Shown here one piece after another: positions 35,901 to 44,575 of a stretch of 64,000 bases of DNA. The translations under genes were made by a program, and so were the position numbers. Origin of the DNA: Sedimentisphaerales bacterium (GTDB lineage: Bacteria > Planctomycetota > Phycisphaerae > Sedimentisphaerales > SM23-30); contig JANQJS010000049.1 in assembly GCA_028281535.1 (NCBI GenBank), forward strand, positions 62,001 to 126,000, written 5' to 3'. Below the pieces are notes generated by a model that saw nothing but the letters and a program-made list of their open reading frames with translations, had not been told where the DNA came from and searched no databases. The number at the start of each line of letters is the position of its first letter. The stretch's first letter is position 1.

Positions 35901-38045
35901 ATTACCAGGGCCAACGGAGACATCGACGTTGCCATCTTCCGGATCCGTTGTAGCCGATTGACTGGTAGACCAGTTGCCAATATTGCCCAAACCATCACGA
36001 GCGCGAACACGATAAGTATATTGTGTTGCAGGTTGCAATTCGAAATCAAAATAAGTTTCTGATTGTGTCCAACCACTGTCTGTTCCACCTGGATTGCCAG
36101 ACGTTTCATCGAATTGATATTCGACCGGTGTACTAGGATCGGTGGCTAAGACCGAACGCATTGTAATAGCGACATCCCCAACAGCCGATGGCGTCTGAGT
36201 CCATGTGAGTGGGTTCGGTGTAGGTGGTGTGGTATCTGGTGCAGCCTGTGTCGTGGCACAAGAAGTGCTGCCCCAATTACCTGTGTTGCCCAGGCTGTCA
36301 CGGCTACGCGTGCGGTAGCAATATTGTGTGCTTGGTGACAATCCGGTATCGGTATAATTTGTACTAGATAGCCATGGACTATCGCTACCGCCAGCATTAC
36401 CTGAGGTTTCATCAAAATCATATTCAATTGGCGGGCTTGCATCTGAACCTGTGGTGGCTGTCATGCTAATTGCCGTATCGCTATCAGCACTTGGCGCAGA
36501 TGCGAAAGTGCCAGGATTCGGTGTAGGTGGATCGGTATCTGGAGGAGGGCCGCTACCAGAAATTTGAATCCAGTTGGCAACCGATGGAATCAGCGTACTT
36601 CCTGAATTTCTGAAGATCATTAAGTAATAGTAACCAGGAGGGACTAAGTTTGGATTTGAAGGAATCGTTACATTTAAACTTGCGCCTTGGTCTGTAAAGC
36701 TAACAGGAACGCTGATCATGTTGTAAGTGAATCCGTGTGTAGATGAACCAGGCCGTCTCAGGGTTACTTTGGTAATAGCTGAGCTGGATGAGTAACCAAC
36801 GGAGATGACTTGGCCATAGCCCGCAGTTGAAGGAGCTGAGCTGATCGAAGGGCGTGCACCCGCTGACAAGTAATTTGGTGAATAAATTTGAATTTGATCA
36901 GTTTCGCCAAATTCACCTGAGCCACCATTACCTTCACCACCAGAGACAATCACTTTTCCATCAGGAAGCAAGACGCCTGATGTATGATAGCCACGACCAA
37001 TACTCATATTCGCGGCACCTTCCCAGGAATTGCTGACTGGATTGAAGATTTCCGTTCGTGTGCCGATACCATAGGTGAGCAGGCGACCATCGGATAATAA
37101 GGTGGATAGGAAATAGGAGTTGCCACCACCGGGAATACTTGGGCCTGAACTCCAACTTGGACTTGCTGCTTCAGGATCAATTAGAGCTGTTGTGCTTGTT
37201 TCTCCTGATTCATTAAAGTTCAAACCGCCTAATGCCATGACGCGGCCATCTTCAAATCGGGCGTAGGTACCCTGCAAGCGTCCTTTACTGTCGCCACTGC
37301 CGGGAGCGCCAGAATCTATCGGTCCGGCTGTGCGACTACCAGTATTATTGTCTGTGTTAATTGTAAAAAATTGTGATTCCGCATCTGGTCCGGGATTAAA
37401 AATTTCAAAAATATTTGGGTTAGCATTTTGTGTTGATAGCAAGATTAAACGAGGGTAGGCATCTGGATCTTGAAATAACATTAAGTTACCGCAACCATTA
37501 ACGCATGTTGACGTATTGGTATCTGGATCAAATATTTCTGCTGATAAATCCTGAGGATTTCCACCGCCGGGGACATTGCCACCAAAGGTGACTATTTTTC
37601 CATTACCCAGAACTATGGTTGATGGATACCAGCGATCATTCGATGTTGCTGTATTGCCAACAGGATTCGTAAAGGTTTCTGAGGCTGTATTAAAGCGACC
37701 AATATTGCCAAATGCTTCACCATCTACCATGAGGAAGTCACCATTCGGTAACACGGTATGGCCGGCACAAAAATAGTTATTGCTTGGTCCCGTATTGTAT
37801 GTCGTACCTGACGTCGGGTTGCCAGGTAGAAAAATACGTGCAGGAAAATTTGATGTACAACACCCATCCCTAAATGAATAAACAAAAACCTTTCCGGTAT
37901 GCAAGCTGGTCATATGAATAGCCTCGACACCTCCTGAGCCGATAGGGGCTGTCCATGACCCTTGTCCATATAGGACTGACGGTAAGATCAGTGCTATGGC
38001 AATGATCGAGGTTAAACATATAGAGTTTTTTACTTTGTTTTCCAT
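32943..38045 (-). CDS. Secreted copper radical oxidase (galactose/glyoxal oxidase-like) fused to Fn3-like repeats and a cupredoxin
   Basis: 1700 residues, signal peptide about 1-28. Residues 30-385 form a Kelch-type propeller and 385-497 a DUF1929-like domain. Candidate copper-radical residues fit the family: Cys93 in NYFCAG, Tyr140 in RWYPS (thioether pair), Tyr353-His354 in GYHTSG, His437 in STHGF. Two Fn3-like repeats (500-700) precede a cupredoxin (705-825) with ligands His739, Cys810 and His813 (NYHCHIHG); the usual axial Met is not seen. Then an H-type-lectin-like beta region (830-1110), three more Fn3-like repeats, a MAM/discoidin-like domain and a C-terminal carbohydrate-binding-like domain. 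GAAAGGAAG precedes the start. It likely oxidises alcohols or aldehydes of extracellular sugars, passing electrons to oxygen or the cupredoxin; this is inference. Confidence 0.85.
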   Translation of the reverse strand: MENKVKNSICLTSIIAIALILPSVLYGQGSWTAPIGSGGVEAIHMTSLHTGKVFVYSFRDGCCTSNFPARIFLPGNPTSGTTYNTGPSNNYFCAGHTVLPNGDFLMVDGEAFGNIGRFNTASETFTNPVGNTATSNDRWYPSTIVLGNGKIVTFGGNVPGGGNPQDLSAEIFDPDTNTSTCVNGCGNLMLFQDPDAYPRLILLSTQNANPNIFEIFNPGPDAESQFFTINTDNNTGSRTAGPIDSGAPGSGDSKGRLQGTYARFEDGRVMALGGLNFNESGETSTTALIDPEAASPSWSSGPSIPGGGNSYFLSTLLSDGRLLTYGIGTRTEIFNPVSNSWEGAANMSIGRGYHTSGVLLPDGKVIVSGGEGNGGSGEFGETDQIQIYSPNYLSAGARPSISSAPSTAGYGQVISVGYSSSSAITKVTLRRPGSSTHGFTYNMISVPVSFTDQGASLNVTIPSNPNLVPPGYYYLMIFRNSGSTLIPSVANWIQISGSGPPPDTDPPTPNPGTFASAPSADSDTAISMTATTGSDASPPIEYDFDETSGNAGGSDSPWLSSTNYTDTGLSPSTQYCYRTRSRDSLGNTGNWGSTSCATTQAAPDTTPPTPNPLTWTQTPSAVGDVAITMRSVLATDPSTPVEYQFDETSGNPGGTDSGWTQSETYFDFELQPATQYTYRVRARDGLGNIGNWSTSQSATTDPEDGNVDVSVGPGNTMIPQDLVINVGDSVQWTFMNDSHNVWSGVSGGHTVFDGDPPWDGTPSGGTMLFASTSDPLTLNATNSTFTALFDQAFLDASTGDAGVDKYNYHCHIHGSALHFGTITVLGGAGGGGINLESGVVSGVGSSWTTVNLSSSYNSMVVVATPNYDNTAPPGSVRIQNAVGSSFQVRVDAAGGATPSGVDVYFMVVEEGVYTQASDGVTMEAVKFTSTVTDNASATWNGETRSYNNTYTNPVVLGQVMTYNDAGHVEFWSHNGTRTTPPTASVLSVGKTVNEDPDNTHANETIGYIVMESGSGTMDGVNYSAGVTTDGVAGVTNAPPYARPVSGLSGSASVGIATLTAMDGNNGGWALFYGANPISNTNINLVIDEDQLGDTERAHTGEQVAYIVFEDQGGGGDTTPPTPNPATFASAPASGGTSSINMTATTGSDASPPVEYFFNETSGNPGGSDSTWQTSTSYSDTGLNASTQYCYTVQSRDSVGNTGTASSQSCATTDSAPDTNPPSSPSIASVVADSDSQITVTSTVSTDAEGSNPVEYQFNETTGGAGATDSGWQTSTTHVDGGLSASTQYCYQVRSRDSVGNTNSYSSSSCATTQGGGGGCTVVISDDFEGGTWASSNWNDGGTDCILSTSANGPQGTYSVNLQDDTSTSVTFSDDINLSAYQDVKVDFSYNPISFEGSEDFFLEISTNGGTSWSVLKQYVNDVDFSDTGGPQTDSVTSSGLSLTSTTTLRFRCDASGNADDVYIDQIVVSGCNGGGGGDTDPPTPNPATFASAPNADSDTAISMTATTASDASPPVEYNFNHVSGTPGGTDSGWQTSTSYTDSGLSASTQYCYTVQSRDSLGNTGTASSQSCATTQAGGGCGTTWNAQVNNTDGSISYSGMSNVSASGAFQNDAHFGNSGSTASFTINGNGVRLYVWRLDDLTQSCTVSIDGGPAQTVNVGTGPFDSFLAFEDTSLSCGSHTVLVTSTSEEFHVDAYQVRD

Positions 38046-38578
38046 ACTCTTAACTTCCTTTCGTCTTGTTAGTTTTTTTTATGTCACTTCACGATATAAC
38101 AGATCACTAAACACACACTTGAATTAATGAAGTAAACAGGGGGGAATTGGTAAAAGCGCAGGGGCAGATTCCAAAGATGGTTTGAAGCAATAAGAAGTGA
38201 TGTTTGCTTACGCATAGAATACCATTTCAGTTGCCTGGAATATTTTGCTAAGGCGCAAAACCTTCCAAGACTGTTAAAATGTTTAACAGAATACTAAATA
38301 ATGATATTTCTACACGAAAAGACGTTTATTGTTGAATAACACAATTATCCAACAGAGAGACGAAAGAGTTTGATGAATCTTAGAAGTGTTCTCGAAGTAA
38401 CTCCACTTACTTTACATATTCGAAGTATAGCACATAAAATTGTAGATCCAAGTAAATTTCTAGTTTTTAATAGAAATTAATTATTTTTTGCGATCAATTC
38501 CATACTGGTCATACCTTCGATAACTTGATAGAATCATGGCAGGCGTAGTATTACATATTTATTATAAGTGGAAGACAA
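38046..38578. other. Divergent intergenic region before lgt
   Basis: 533 AT-rich bases between the divergent oxidase gene and lgt. No convincing promoter pair, operator or RNA structure was recognised. GGAAG before 38579 is the lgt ribosome-binding site. Confidence 0.5.
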
Positions 38579-39616
38579 ATGTTTCCTGAGTTATTTACAA
38601 TACCTTTTTTGAATATCAGCATAAAAAGTTATGGGTTTATGATGGTTGTTGGTTTTATATTAGCTCTTTGGATGGCGCGCTGGCGTTGTCGCAAGCTTAA
38701 TGAAAATCCAGATACCATTGTCAACTTTGCTGTGTGGTCATTAGTTTTAGGTGTGATTGGCGCTCGCCTTTTTCATGTGGTGCACTATTGGGAATTATAC
38801 AAAGATGATCCCAAAAGCATCTTTGCTGTTTGGTCGGGCGGTTTGGAATTTTTAGGCGGATTTATGTTTGGGATTGCCGGGCTGGTGGTCTATTGCAAAA
38901 TTAAAAAAGTCTCTGTATTGAAAATTGCCGATATTCTAGCACCGTCGGTCATGATTGGTTTGGCACTAGGACGTATTGGTTGTTTATTCAATGGTTGTTG
39001 TTATGGCGATGTTTGTGAAAAGCCCTGGGCGGTTACCTTTCCAGCTGTCAATGTGATACATGATATGAAAGTCGGTAGCGAAGACAATCAATATTATCGT
39101 TATTCGCCACCATACCAGCATCAGCTCGAAGCAGATTTTGGTCGTAATCCAGATGCGGTCCCATTGATCACTTTACCTGATGATTTTTACGATGGCTACA
39201 GCGATGGTCAATATTATTACCCACATTTAGGAATGGTGCCCGAAGGCGTAAAAGTCTATCGTAGTCCCAAGTCTCCCAATTTACTTACACCTGAGCAGCG
39301 GGATACTTTAGGTCATGGCGATCATGCCATGCACCCGATTCATCCGACTCAGATCTATTCCTTTTTTACTGCGATCATTATTTGTATTGTATTGAATATT
39401 CTTTTTGAGCGACGAAAGTATGTTGGGCAAATGACAGCCTTTTTACTCATACTTTATGGTCCGACACGATTTTTCCTAGAATCGCTGCGCAGTGATAACC
39501 CAATCGAGTTTACTGGATTCACGGTATCTCAAAATCTAGGGATTCTTTCATTGATCATTGGACTTGCACTGCATTTTGCGCTACGGAATAAGACAAAAAT
39601 TACACATGAAGAATAG
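38579..39616 (+). CDS. lgt: Prolipoprotein diacylglyceryl transferase
   Basis: 345 residues, longer than the usual 260-290. Membrane helices span the length; family motifs are GARLFHVVHYW, SGGLEFLGGFM, the signature GRIGCLFNGCCYGDVC, MHPIHPTQIYS and TRFFLESLRSDNP. About 80 extra residues lie between the signature (around 145) and the HPTQ element (around 258), in the periplasmic head region. It attaches diacylglycerol from phosphatidylglycerol to the lipobox cysteine of prolipoproteins, such as those at 47752 and 54586. Convergent with the phosphoribosyltransferase gene, 19 bases apart. Confidence 0.95.
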   Translation: MFPELFTIPFLNISIKSYGFMMVVGFILALWMARWRCRKLNENPDTIVNFAVWSLVLGVIGARLFHVVHYWELYKDDPKSIFAVWSGGLEFLGGFMFGIAGLVVYCKIKKVSVLKIADILAPSVMIGLALGRIGCLFNGCCYGDVCEKPWAVTFPAVNVIHDMKVGSEDNQYYRYSPPYQHQLEADFGRNPDAVPLITLPDDFYDGYSDGQYYYPHLGMVPEGVKVYRSPKSPNLLTPEQRDTLGHGDHAMHPIHPTQIYSFFTAIIICIVLNILFERRKYVGQMTAFLLILYGPTRFFLESLRSDNPIEFTGFTVSQNLGILSLIIGLALHFALRNKTKITHEE

Positions 39617-39635
39617 TGGACGCGTTTTGTCTAAG

Positions 39636-40172
39636 CTATTCCAGAACTGCAATATAATCTAAGTCACGATATTGCCCATTATAATCCAGGCCATAACCCA
39701 CAAGGAATTGATTGGGTACTTTTCGGCCACAGAAATCAATATGAACAGGCACCTCGTGAGGGATATTCTTTTCCCAGAGTACGCATGTTTTGATTTCACT
39801 TGCCCCAGAGCGTTTAAAATAGTCGATTAAATAACGTAGCGTACGACCGGTATCATAAATATCATCGATGATTAAAATGCATTTTTCAGCAATATCCAGG
39901 TTCATACTCTGACACAATTCAACTTGTCCAGTGCTTTCAGTTCCTTGATAGCTTTTGACCTGTATGCTGCTGCAATCAATATTGATGTTTAATGATTTTA
40001 AAAGATCACTAGCAAACCGATTTGCCCCTTCTAATATAATCAGGCCAATGAGAGGCTCTGTTAAGCCAGCGTAAGCTTGATTGATTTTATCGGCCAATGA
40101 TTCGATCGTCTGTTGAATCTCTTTTTGCGAGATGATAGGATTACTGAGTGTTAGTGATTGCTGCTGAGTCAT
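39636..40172 (-). CDS. hpt: Hypoxanthine phosphoribosyltransferase
   Basis: Start set at ATG 40172, where family similarity begins; a TTG start at 40202 would add ten residues. 178 residues. Motifs: IISQKEIQQTIESLADKIN, VKSYQGTESTG, the PRPP loop ILIIDDIYDTGRTL, and the purine-side DFCGRKVPNQFLVGYGLDY ending in YRDLDYIAVL. It salvages hypoxanthine (and often guanine) to the nucleotide. Its start overlaps the 3' end of the DUF2330 gene by about 30 bases, so the two are likely co-transcribed. Confidence 0.93.
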   Translation of the reverse strand: MTQQQSLTLSNPIISQKEIQQTIESLADKINQAYAGLTEPLIGLIILEGANRFASDLLKSLNINIDCSSIQVKSYQGTESTGQVELCQSMNLDIAEKCILIIDDIYDTGRTLRYLIDYFKRSGASEIKTCVLWEKNIPHEVPVHIDFCGRKVPNQFLVGYGLDYNGQYRDLDYIAVLE

Positions 40173-42126
40173 TTTCGATTTTCTGCTGATGCCATTGTTC
40201 AATTTGTTGTATGTATTGGTTCATTAATGTTTGGCTACGCACATTAAACGGAGGTTCAATGTGTGTTGTACAGCCTAAGACACTCGTAATATATCGAAGA
40301 GATTTAACCTTGTCAGGTTTATTTTTCAAATAATATTTAAGTACCTGTAAGGTGTTTGGGATGATCTCTTTAGGTTGATTAATATAAAAATCGACCAGGA
40401 CAGGGTAGCGATCTAATTCAGAAAAGTAACCAGGCTCTGCATTAAAATAATCGATGAGTCCTTGGTTTCCAGGTTTAGCTTCCGACGTGAGAAAGGTATA
40501 CGCATCTTTGATGGCATTTTTACGTCGTGTATTATCTTGTATGGCAAAAGATGAGTAATATTTTGGATAACCGTTTTGAGAATAAAAACAAATACTTGTA
40601 ATCTTACCATCATCATACGTGAAATCAAAATTTCCGGGTAATGAGTTTCGTTCCAATTTTGTGGGTAAATAGGGGTTTTCAAAATTGGCCATCTTGAAAA
40701 AGTGATCATACAGATTTTTTAATTCAATATCAGTCATGTCTTGATAATTAGCAATCGATGAACTAATTTCATCGAACAAAATCCTTTTGTTTCGAAAATC
40801 AAGCATAGATACATAGCGTGGGTGATATTTACTTTTAACTTCAACATCGACAATGTCGTAAGATACCAAAGCAGCGCTGCCAAAAGCTAAACTAATGAGA
40901 AAAAGAGGTAATAAAAAGATGTTTCGAAAATACTTAAAGTCTTTGTCTTTATGTTTTTCATTATTATAGAGTAGTGATATCACAATCATGCCAACCCACC
41001 AGGTGGTTAATCCTATGATCGAAGAACTTTGAAGTGCACCTTGACTGCTATAATAGTGTTTTTGATAGCCCGGTTTTTTATTGAAATCAATAATATAATC
41101 ATGAGCCATATTTTCAGGCGATACCGTATTGCATAATTTTGTAATCCGGCAACCATCCCAGAGGAGTTGTTGAGAATCTGATCTGTAGAGTTTTTCTGAA
41201 AAGGCATTGCTGGAATAGCGATTCATGTTAAATTGCGATTCAATTGATTCTGTAAAATTGTCACTAAACTCGATCGTAAGATGTGGCGTGGATGCTTGAT
41301 CCATTGCGATCACATACAATTCCAGGTAGACGGGGGCATTTGTCATTCCAGTCAATCGCATGGGGTAAATGGCTGTGTCGCTTTGAAATTCAATCGCAAT
41401 CGGGTGAGGGGTGGCAGGTTGATCATCATGACGATGCAATTTAGATGTGACAAAGCACCAGCCCTTGTTTATGTAATCATCTATAATAATCTTTTCTTTA
41501 TCTGTTAATCCTTGGAAATGATTCTCTTTGAGCCATTGGTCCAGGGCCTGACTATCGCTTGCTTCTAATATGGAAACATCATAGTTACCAATGGTCTGTG
41601 TTGTTACAGAGAGGCTATTGTTTGTAGGGTCATTTGAAATGCCTGCTGTCGTATACAAACCCAGAGTGGGCATAGCTAACGAGGCGAATATAAAAGTTAA
41701 AAAACCAATAAATAATAGCAAAACAAGTCGTAGTCGTTTTCTATGTTTAAGAAATAGGATGGTTAAACATAGACAAGTAATAGGTATCACCAGAAAAAAA
41801 GTGCGTAGAAGTTTTTCGTCAAAATCATGATGTACTTTCGGACCAATGTTTAAGCTGAAAAGCTCTATAAGACCAGGCTGGACGATATCAAGTTTATCTG
41901 GTTTGGCGGGTAGGGGGATGACCCATCCGAAATTTTCACCCTGGCCATCAAGCTTAGATTCGATAATTAACGTTTCTTTGCCATATAAATATTTTAAAAT
42001 CGCCCGTTGAGTAGGAATGTTAGGTGTTTTTTTAACGGTATAATCGGCATAAAATTTTCCATCCCCATAGGTAAATGTGGAGATGGACAAAAAGACCAAT
42101 AAAGATAGGACGACTTGCTTAATCAT
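40141..42126 (-). CDS. DUF2330-like membrane protein
   Basis: 661 residues. A signal peptide (about 1-21) is followed by a DUF2330-like N-terminal part (FYADYTVKKTPNIPTQRAI, GENFGWVIPLPAKPDKLDI). Two hydrophobic helices lie near 110-155 and two more near 375-425, separated by a large beta-rich extracytoplasmic portion with LHRHDDQPATPHPIAIEFQS and YPMRLTG, also typical of DUF2330. Function of the family is unknown. The last 10 codons overlap the hpt start. Confidence 0.75.
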   Translation of the reverse strand: MIKQVVLSLLVFLSISTFTYGDGKFYADYTVKKTPNIPTQRAILKYLYGKETLIIESKLDGQGENFGWVIPLPAKPDKLDIVQPGLIELFSLNIGPKVHHDFDEKLLRTFFLVIPITCLCLTILFLKHRKRLRLVLLLFIGFLTFIFASLAMPTLGLYTTAGISNDPTNNSLSVTTQTIGNYDVSILEASDSQALDQWLKENHFQGLTDKEKIIIDDYINKGWCFVTSKLHRHDDQPATPHPIAIEFQSDTAIYPMRLTGMTNAPVYLELYVIAMDQASTPHLTIEFSDNFTESIESQFNMNRYSSNAFSEKLYRSDSQQLLWDGCRITKLCNTVSPENMAHDYIIDFNKKPGYQKHYYSSQGALQSSSIIGLTTWWVGMIVISLLYNNEKHKDKDFKYFRNIFLLPLFLISLAFGSAALVSYDIVDVEVKSKYHPRYVSMLDFRNKRILFDEISSSIANYQDMTDIELKNLYDHFFKMANFENPYLPTKLERNSLPGNFDFTYDDGKITSICFYSQNGYPKYYSSFAIQDNTRRKNAIKDAYTFLTSEAKPGNQGLIDYFNAEPGYFSELDRYPVLVDFYINQPKEIIPNTLQVLKYYLKNKPDKVKSLRYITSVLGCTTHIEPPFNVRSQTLMNQYIQQIEQWHQQKIENDSAAITNTQ

Positions 42127-42218
42127 AAGTTATTCCCGTAAAAATACATCGAACTTGCTTATTAAGTATAGGGGGATATTCTTATAGAGTCAAAAAAAAT
42201 TATATTGATGGGTGATCT

Positions 42219-43379
42219 TTAGTTATATTGTAGAATATTTTTAATCGATTGACACAATTGGTCAATTTGTGATTCTGTGTGATCGCTCGATAAAGAAATC
42301 CTGAGCCGACTGCTGCCGGGTGCCACTGTAGGTGGGCGTATCGCAGGAATCATAATCCCTTCTTCCCAGAGTTTAACCGATATGTCGACCGTTTGTTTTG
42401 GATCACCAATAATCACTGGAACGATATAGCTCTTACTGCCTGCAATATCAAGACCTAGGTTCGTGCAATGGTCGCGTAATTGTTGTGCGTGATGATTCAA
42501 TATTTTTCGACGCTGAGGTTCTTTTTCAATCACTTCAATAGCCGCATTCGCCGCTATGCAATTGATGGCAGGTATGCCCGTGGTGTAAATAAAACTGCGT
42601 GCTTTGTTGATCAGGATTTCTGTCATGCTTTTATCGCCTGCAACAAAACCTCCGCTACCACCGATTGCTTTAGAAAACGTCCCGACATAAACATCAATGT
42701 CATCTAAGACACTTTGTTCTTCAGTAACACCCAAGCCATACTCGCCTAAGCAGCCAAAGGCATGCGCTTCATCAACGATGAGTGTCGCATCAAAGCGTTT
42801 TTTGATATCAACCAGTTCCTTTAAATCTGCTTTGTCACCATCCATGCTAAAAAGTGAATCGGTTACAATAAACGCACGACGATATTCACCTTGTTCCAGA
42901 AGCCGAATCAGCTTGTCAGTTTGTTTATGAGGAAAGGTTCGAAGTTGCGCTTCACTTGCTCGAGCCCCATCGATAATCGATGCATGAACCAATTTGTCCA
43001 CAACAATTAAATCTTCTTTTTCAGCCAGCGAAGTTAAGATCGCATAATTGGTCATAAATCCTGTCGGAAAAACCAGGCAAGACTCTTTGGTAAGTTTTTT
43101 GGCTAATCGATTCTGCAATGCTTCGTGAGGTGACATGTTGCCACAAATCAGTCGTGATGCTCCGCTGCCATACCCCCAATCATCCAGGCTTGATTTGATA
43201 GCCTCGATTACATGCGGATGATTGGCTAATCCAAGATAATTGTTGGAACAGAATATGATTTTTTCCTGACCATCAATCGTTCCAACAGGACCGGATGCTG
43301 ATTGCAGAGCCATCATTTGACGATAGAGCCCTTGTTGGGCCAAAGAATCCAGTTGCTGTTGTTGCCAGTGTGTCATCAT
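42219..43379 (-). CDS. 8-amino-7-oxononanoate synthase / 2-amino-3-ketobutyrate CoA ligase family
   Basis: 386 residues, fold-type I PLP enzyme of the alpha-oxoamine synthase family. Motifs: FCSNNYLGLANHPHV, YGSGASRLICGN, DSLFSMDGDKADL, VDEAHAFGCLGEYGLG and the PLP lysine in GTFSKAIGGSGGFV. Sequence features (LICGN, DSLFSMDG) fit BioF best, condensing pimeloyl-ACP/CoA with alanine for biotin, but no other bio gene is nearby; KBL or a sphingolipid-type role cannot be excluded. Starts at 43379 and 43376 are both possible. Confidence 0.85.
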   Translation of the reverse strand: MMTHWQQQQLDSLAQQGLYRQMMALQSASGPVGTIDGQEKIIFCSNNYLGLANHPHVIEAIKSSLDDWGYGSGASRLICGNMSPHEALQNRLAKKLTKESCLVFPTGFMTNYAILTSLAEKEDLIVVDKLVHASIIDGARASEAQLRTFPHKQTDKLIRLLEQGEYRRAFIVTDSLFSMDGDKADLKELVDIKKRFDATLIVDEAHAFGCLGEYGLGVTEEQSVLDDIDVYVGTFSKAIGGSGGFVAGDKSMTEILINKARSFIYTTGIPAINCIAANAAIEVIEKEPQRRKILNHHAQQLRDHCTNLGLDIAGSKSYIVPVIIGDPKQTVDISVKLWEEGIMIPAIRPPTVAPGSSRLRISLSSDHTESQIDQLCQSIKNILQYN

Positions 43380-43741
43380 GACCTAATAACATACAGCACG
43401 ACACTTGGCAGGCCAACTTAAAATTATAAAAAAATATAAAGTCCTTTTATGTTCTCGATGTGTACATATTTTAAATAAGTTATGTCAATTTCAATAGTAC
43501 TGATCATTCAATCTAGCAAGTCATACACATAAAATTAAAAATTCTGGAACGAATGTCACCCTCGCTTGTCAAAAGAGTTATGAAATACATATAATTTAAC
43601 AGTGAAACAAAAAAACAAAATGTGTGTATGGTTTCTTGTTGGCAACGATCATGATATGCATGTGGTCAATTTCATTTCTTAAGAAAAAGATTCAATTGTA
43701 ATCACAATACAATTTATCAAACTAACATAAAGGATGGAACC
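43380..43741. other. Intergenic region, 362 bp
   Basis: Divergent spacer between the BioF-family gene and the membrane-protein pair. AT-rich; no specific site recognised except AAAGGATGGA, the ribosome-binding site before 43742. Confidence 0.45.
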
Positions 43742-44566
43742 ATGATCAAGTGGGTCAAGCAGCTCGACCACATTTTGCGTGGCGATGCAACTCAATTATC
43801 TGCTCTCCGTGAAGGACGAATCGAAATTTCCATTGGCGGGTTAACCGTGGTAATCGCTATGCTGGGAATGATCTATGGATTTTGTATGGGGAGCTATGCA
43901 CTCCTTCGAAGTGGTGGCTCTCTTTACATGCAGCTCATTGCAAGCGGGATCAAAATTCCGCTACTTTTCTTTTTGACACTATTGGTAACGTTTCCTTCTC
44001 TCTATGTTTTCAATGCTTTGGTCGGTTCGAGATTAAAATTAATTTCAGCGTTGCGATTACTTGTATGTTGCTATGGTGTTATCATCGCCGTCTGGGCTTC
44101 ATTAGGACCTATCGTTGTTTTCTTTTCACTCAGTACGGATAGTTATTCATTCATGGTACTATTAAATGTCATTACGGGTAGTGTTGCAGGTGTGCTCGGG
44201 TTATCCTTTTTATTACGAACGATGAATCGATTAGTGATTTCACAGAACTTGATCGATCAACGAGAATTATTGGAAACGCAAATAGAGCCAACGCAATCTG
44301 AAAATGAATCGAAAATAACAGAGATGAAAAAGCTGCCCGAAGACATTAAAACCACATTACAGCCGCTAGAAGATCCGACGAGTAAACGCGCTAAACAAGT
44401 TTTTAAAATCTGGACCTTTGTTTTTGCGTTGATCGGGGCGCAAATGAGCTGGGTCTTGCGTCCATTTATTGGGAATCCCAATTTGCCTTTTGAATGGTTC
44501 CGAGAAAGACAAGGTAATTTTTTTCAAGCGGTGTTTAATACCATCATCAATCTATTTTCTATGTAG
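43742..44566 (+). CDS. Multi-pass membrane protein A of a paralogous pair
   Basis: 274 residues, with about six hydrophobic helices (around 35-57, 68-92, 102-127, 135-160, 225-245). An acidic cytoplasmic-looking segment (about 180-215) separates the fourth and last helices. The end carries GAQMSWVLRPFIGNPNLPFEWFR, found almost unchanged in the next gene (GIQMGWVLRPFIGNPNTP). Related proteins occur in planctomycetes as uncharacterised membrane proteins. AAGGATGG precedes the start. Function unknown. Confidence 0.75.
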   Translation: MIKWVKQLDHILRGDATQLSALREGRIEISIGGLTVVIAMLGMIYGFCMGSYALLRSGGSLYMQLIASGIKIPLLFFLTLLVTFPSLYVFNALVGSRLKLISALRLLVCCYGVIIAVWASLGPIVVFFSLSTDSYSFMVLLNVITGSVAGVLGLSFLLRTMNRLVISQNLIDQRELLETQIEPTQSENESKITEMKKLPEDIKTTLQPLEDPTSKRAKQVFKIWTFVFALIGAQMSWVLRPFIGNPNLPFEWFRERQGNFFQAVFNTIINLFSM

Positions 44567-44575
44567 TGTGTTGGC

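Noticed and set aside
33444-38045. Many short frames opposite the 1700-residue oxidase
   Set aside because: They are shadows of the repetitive Fn3-like coding sequence.
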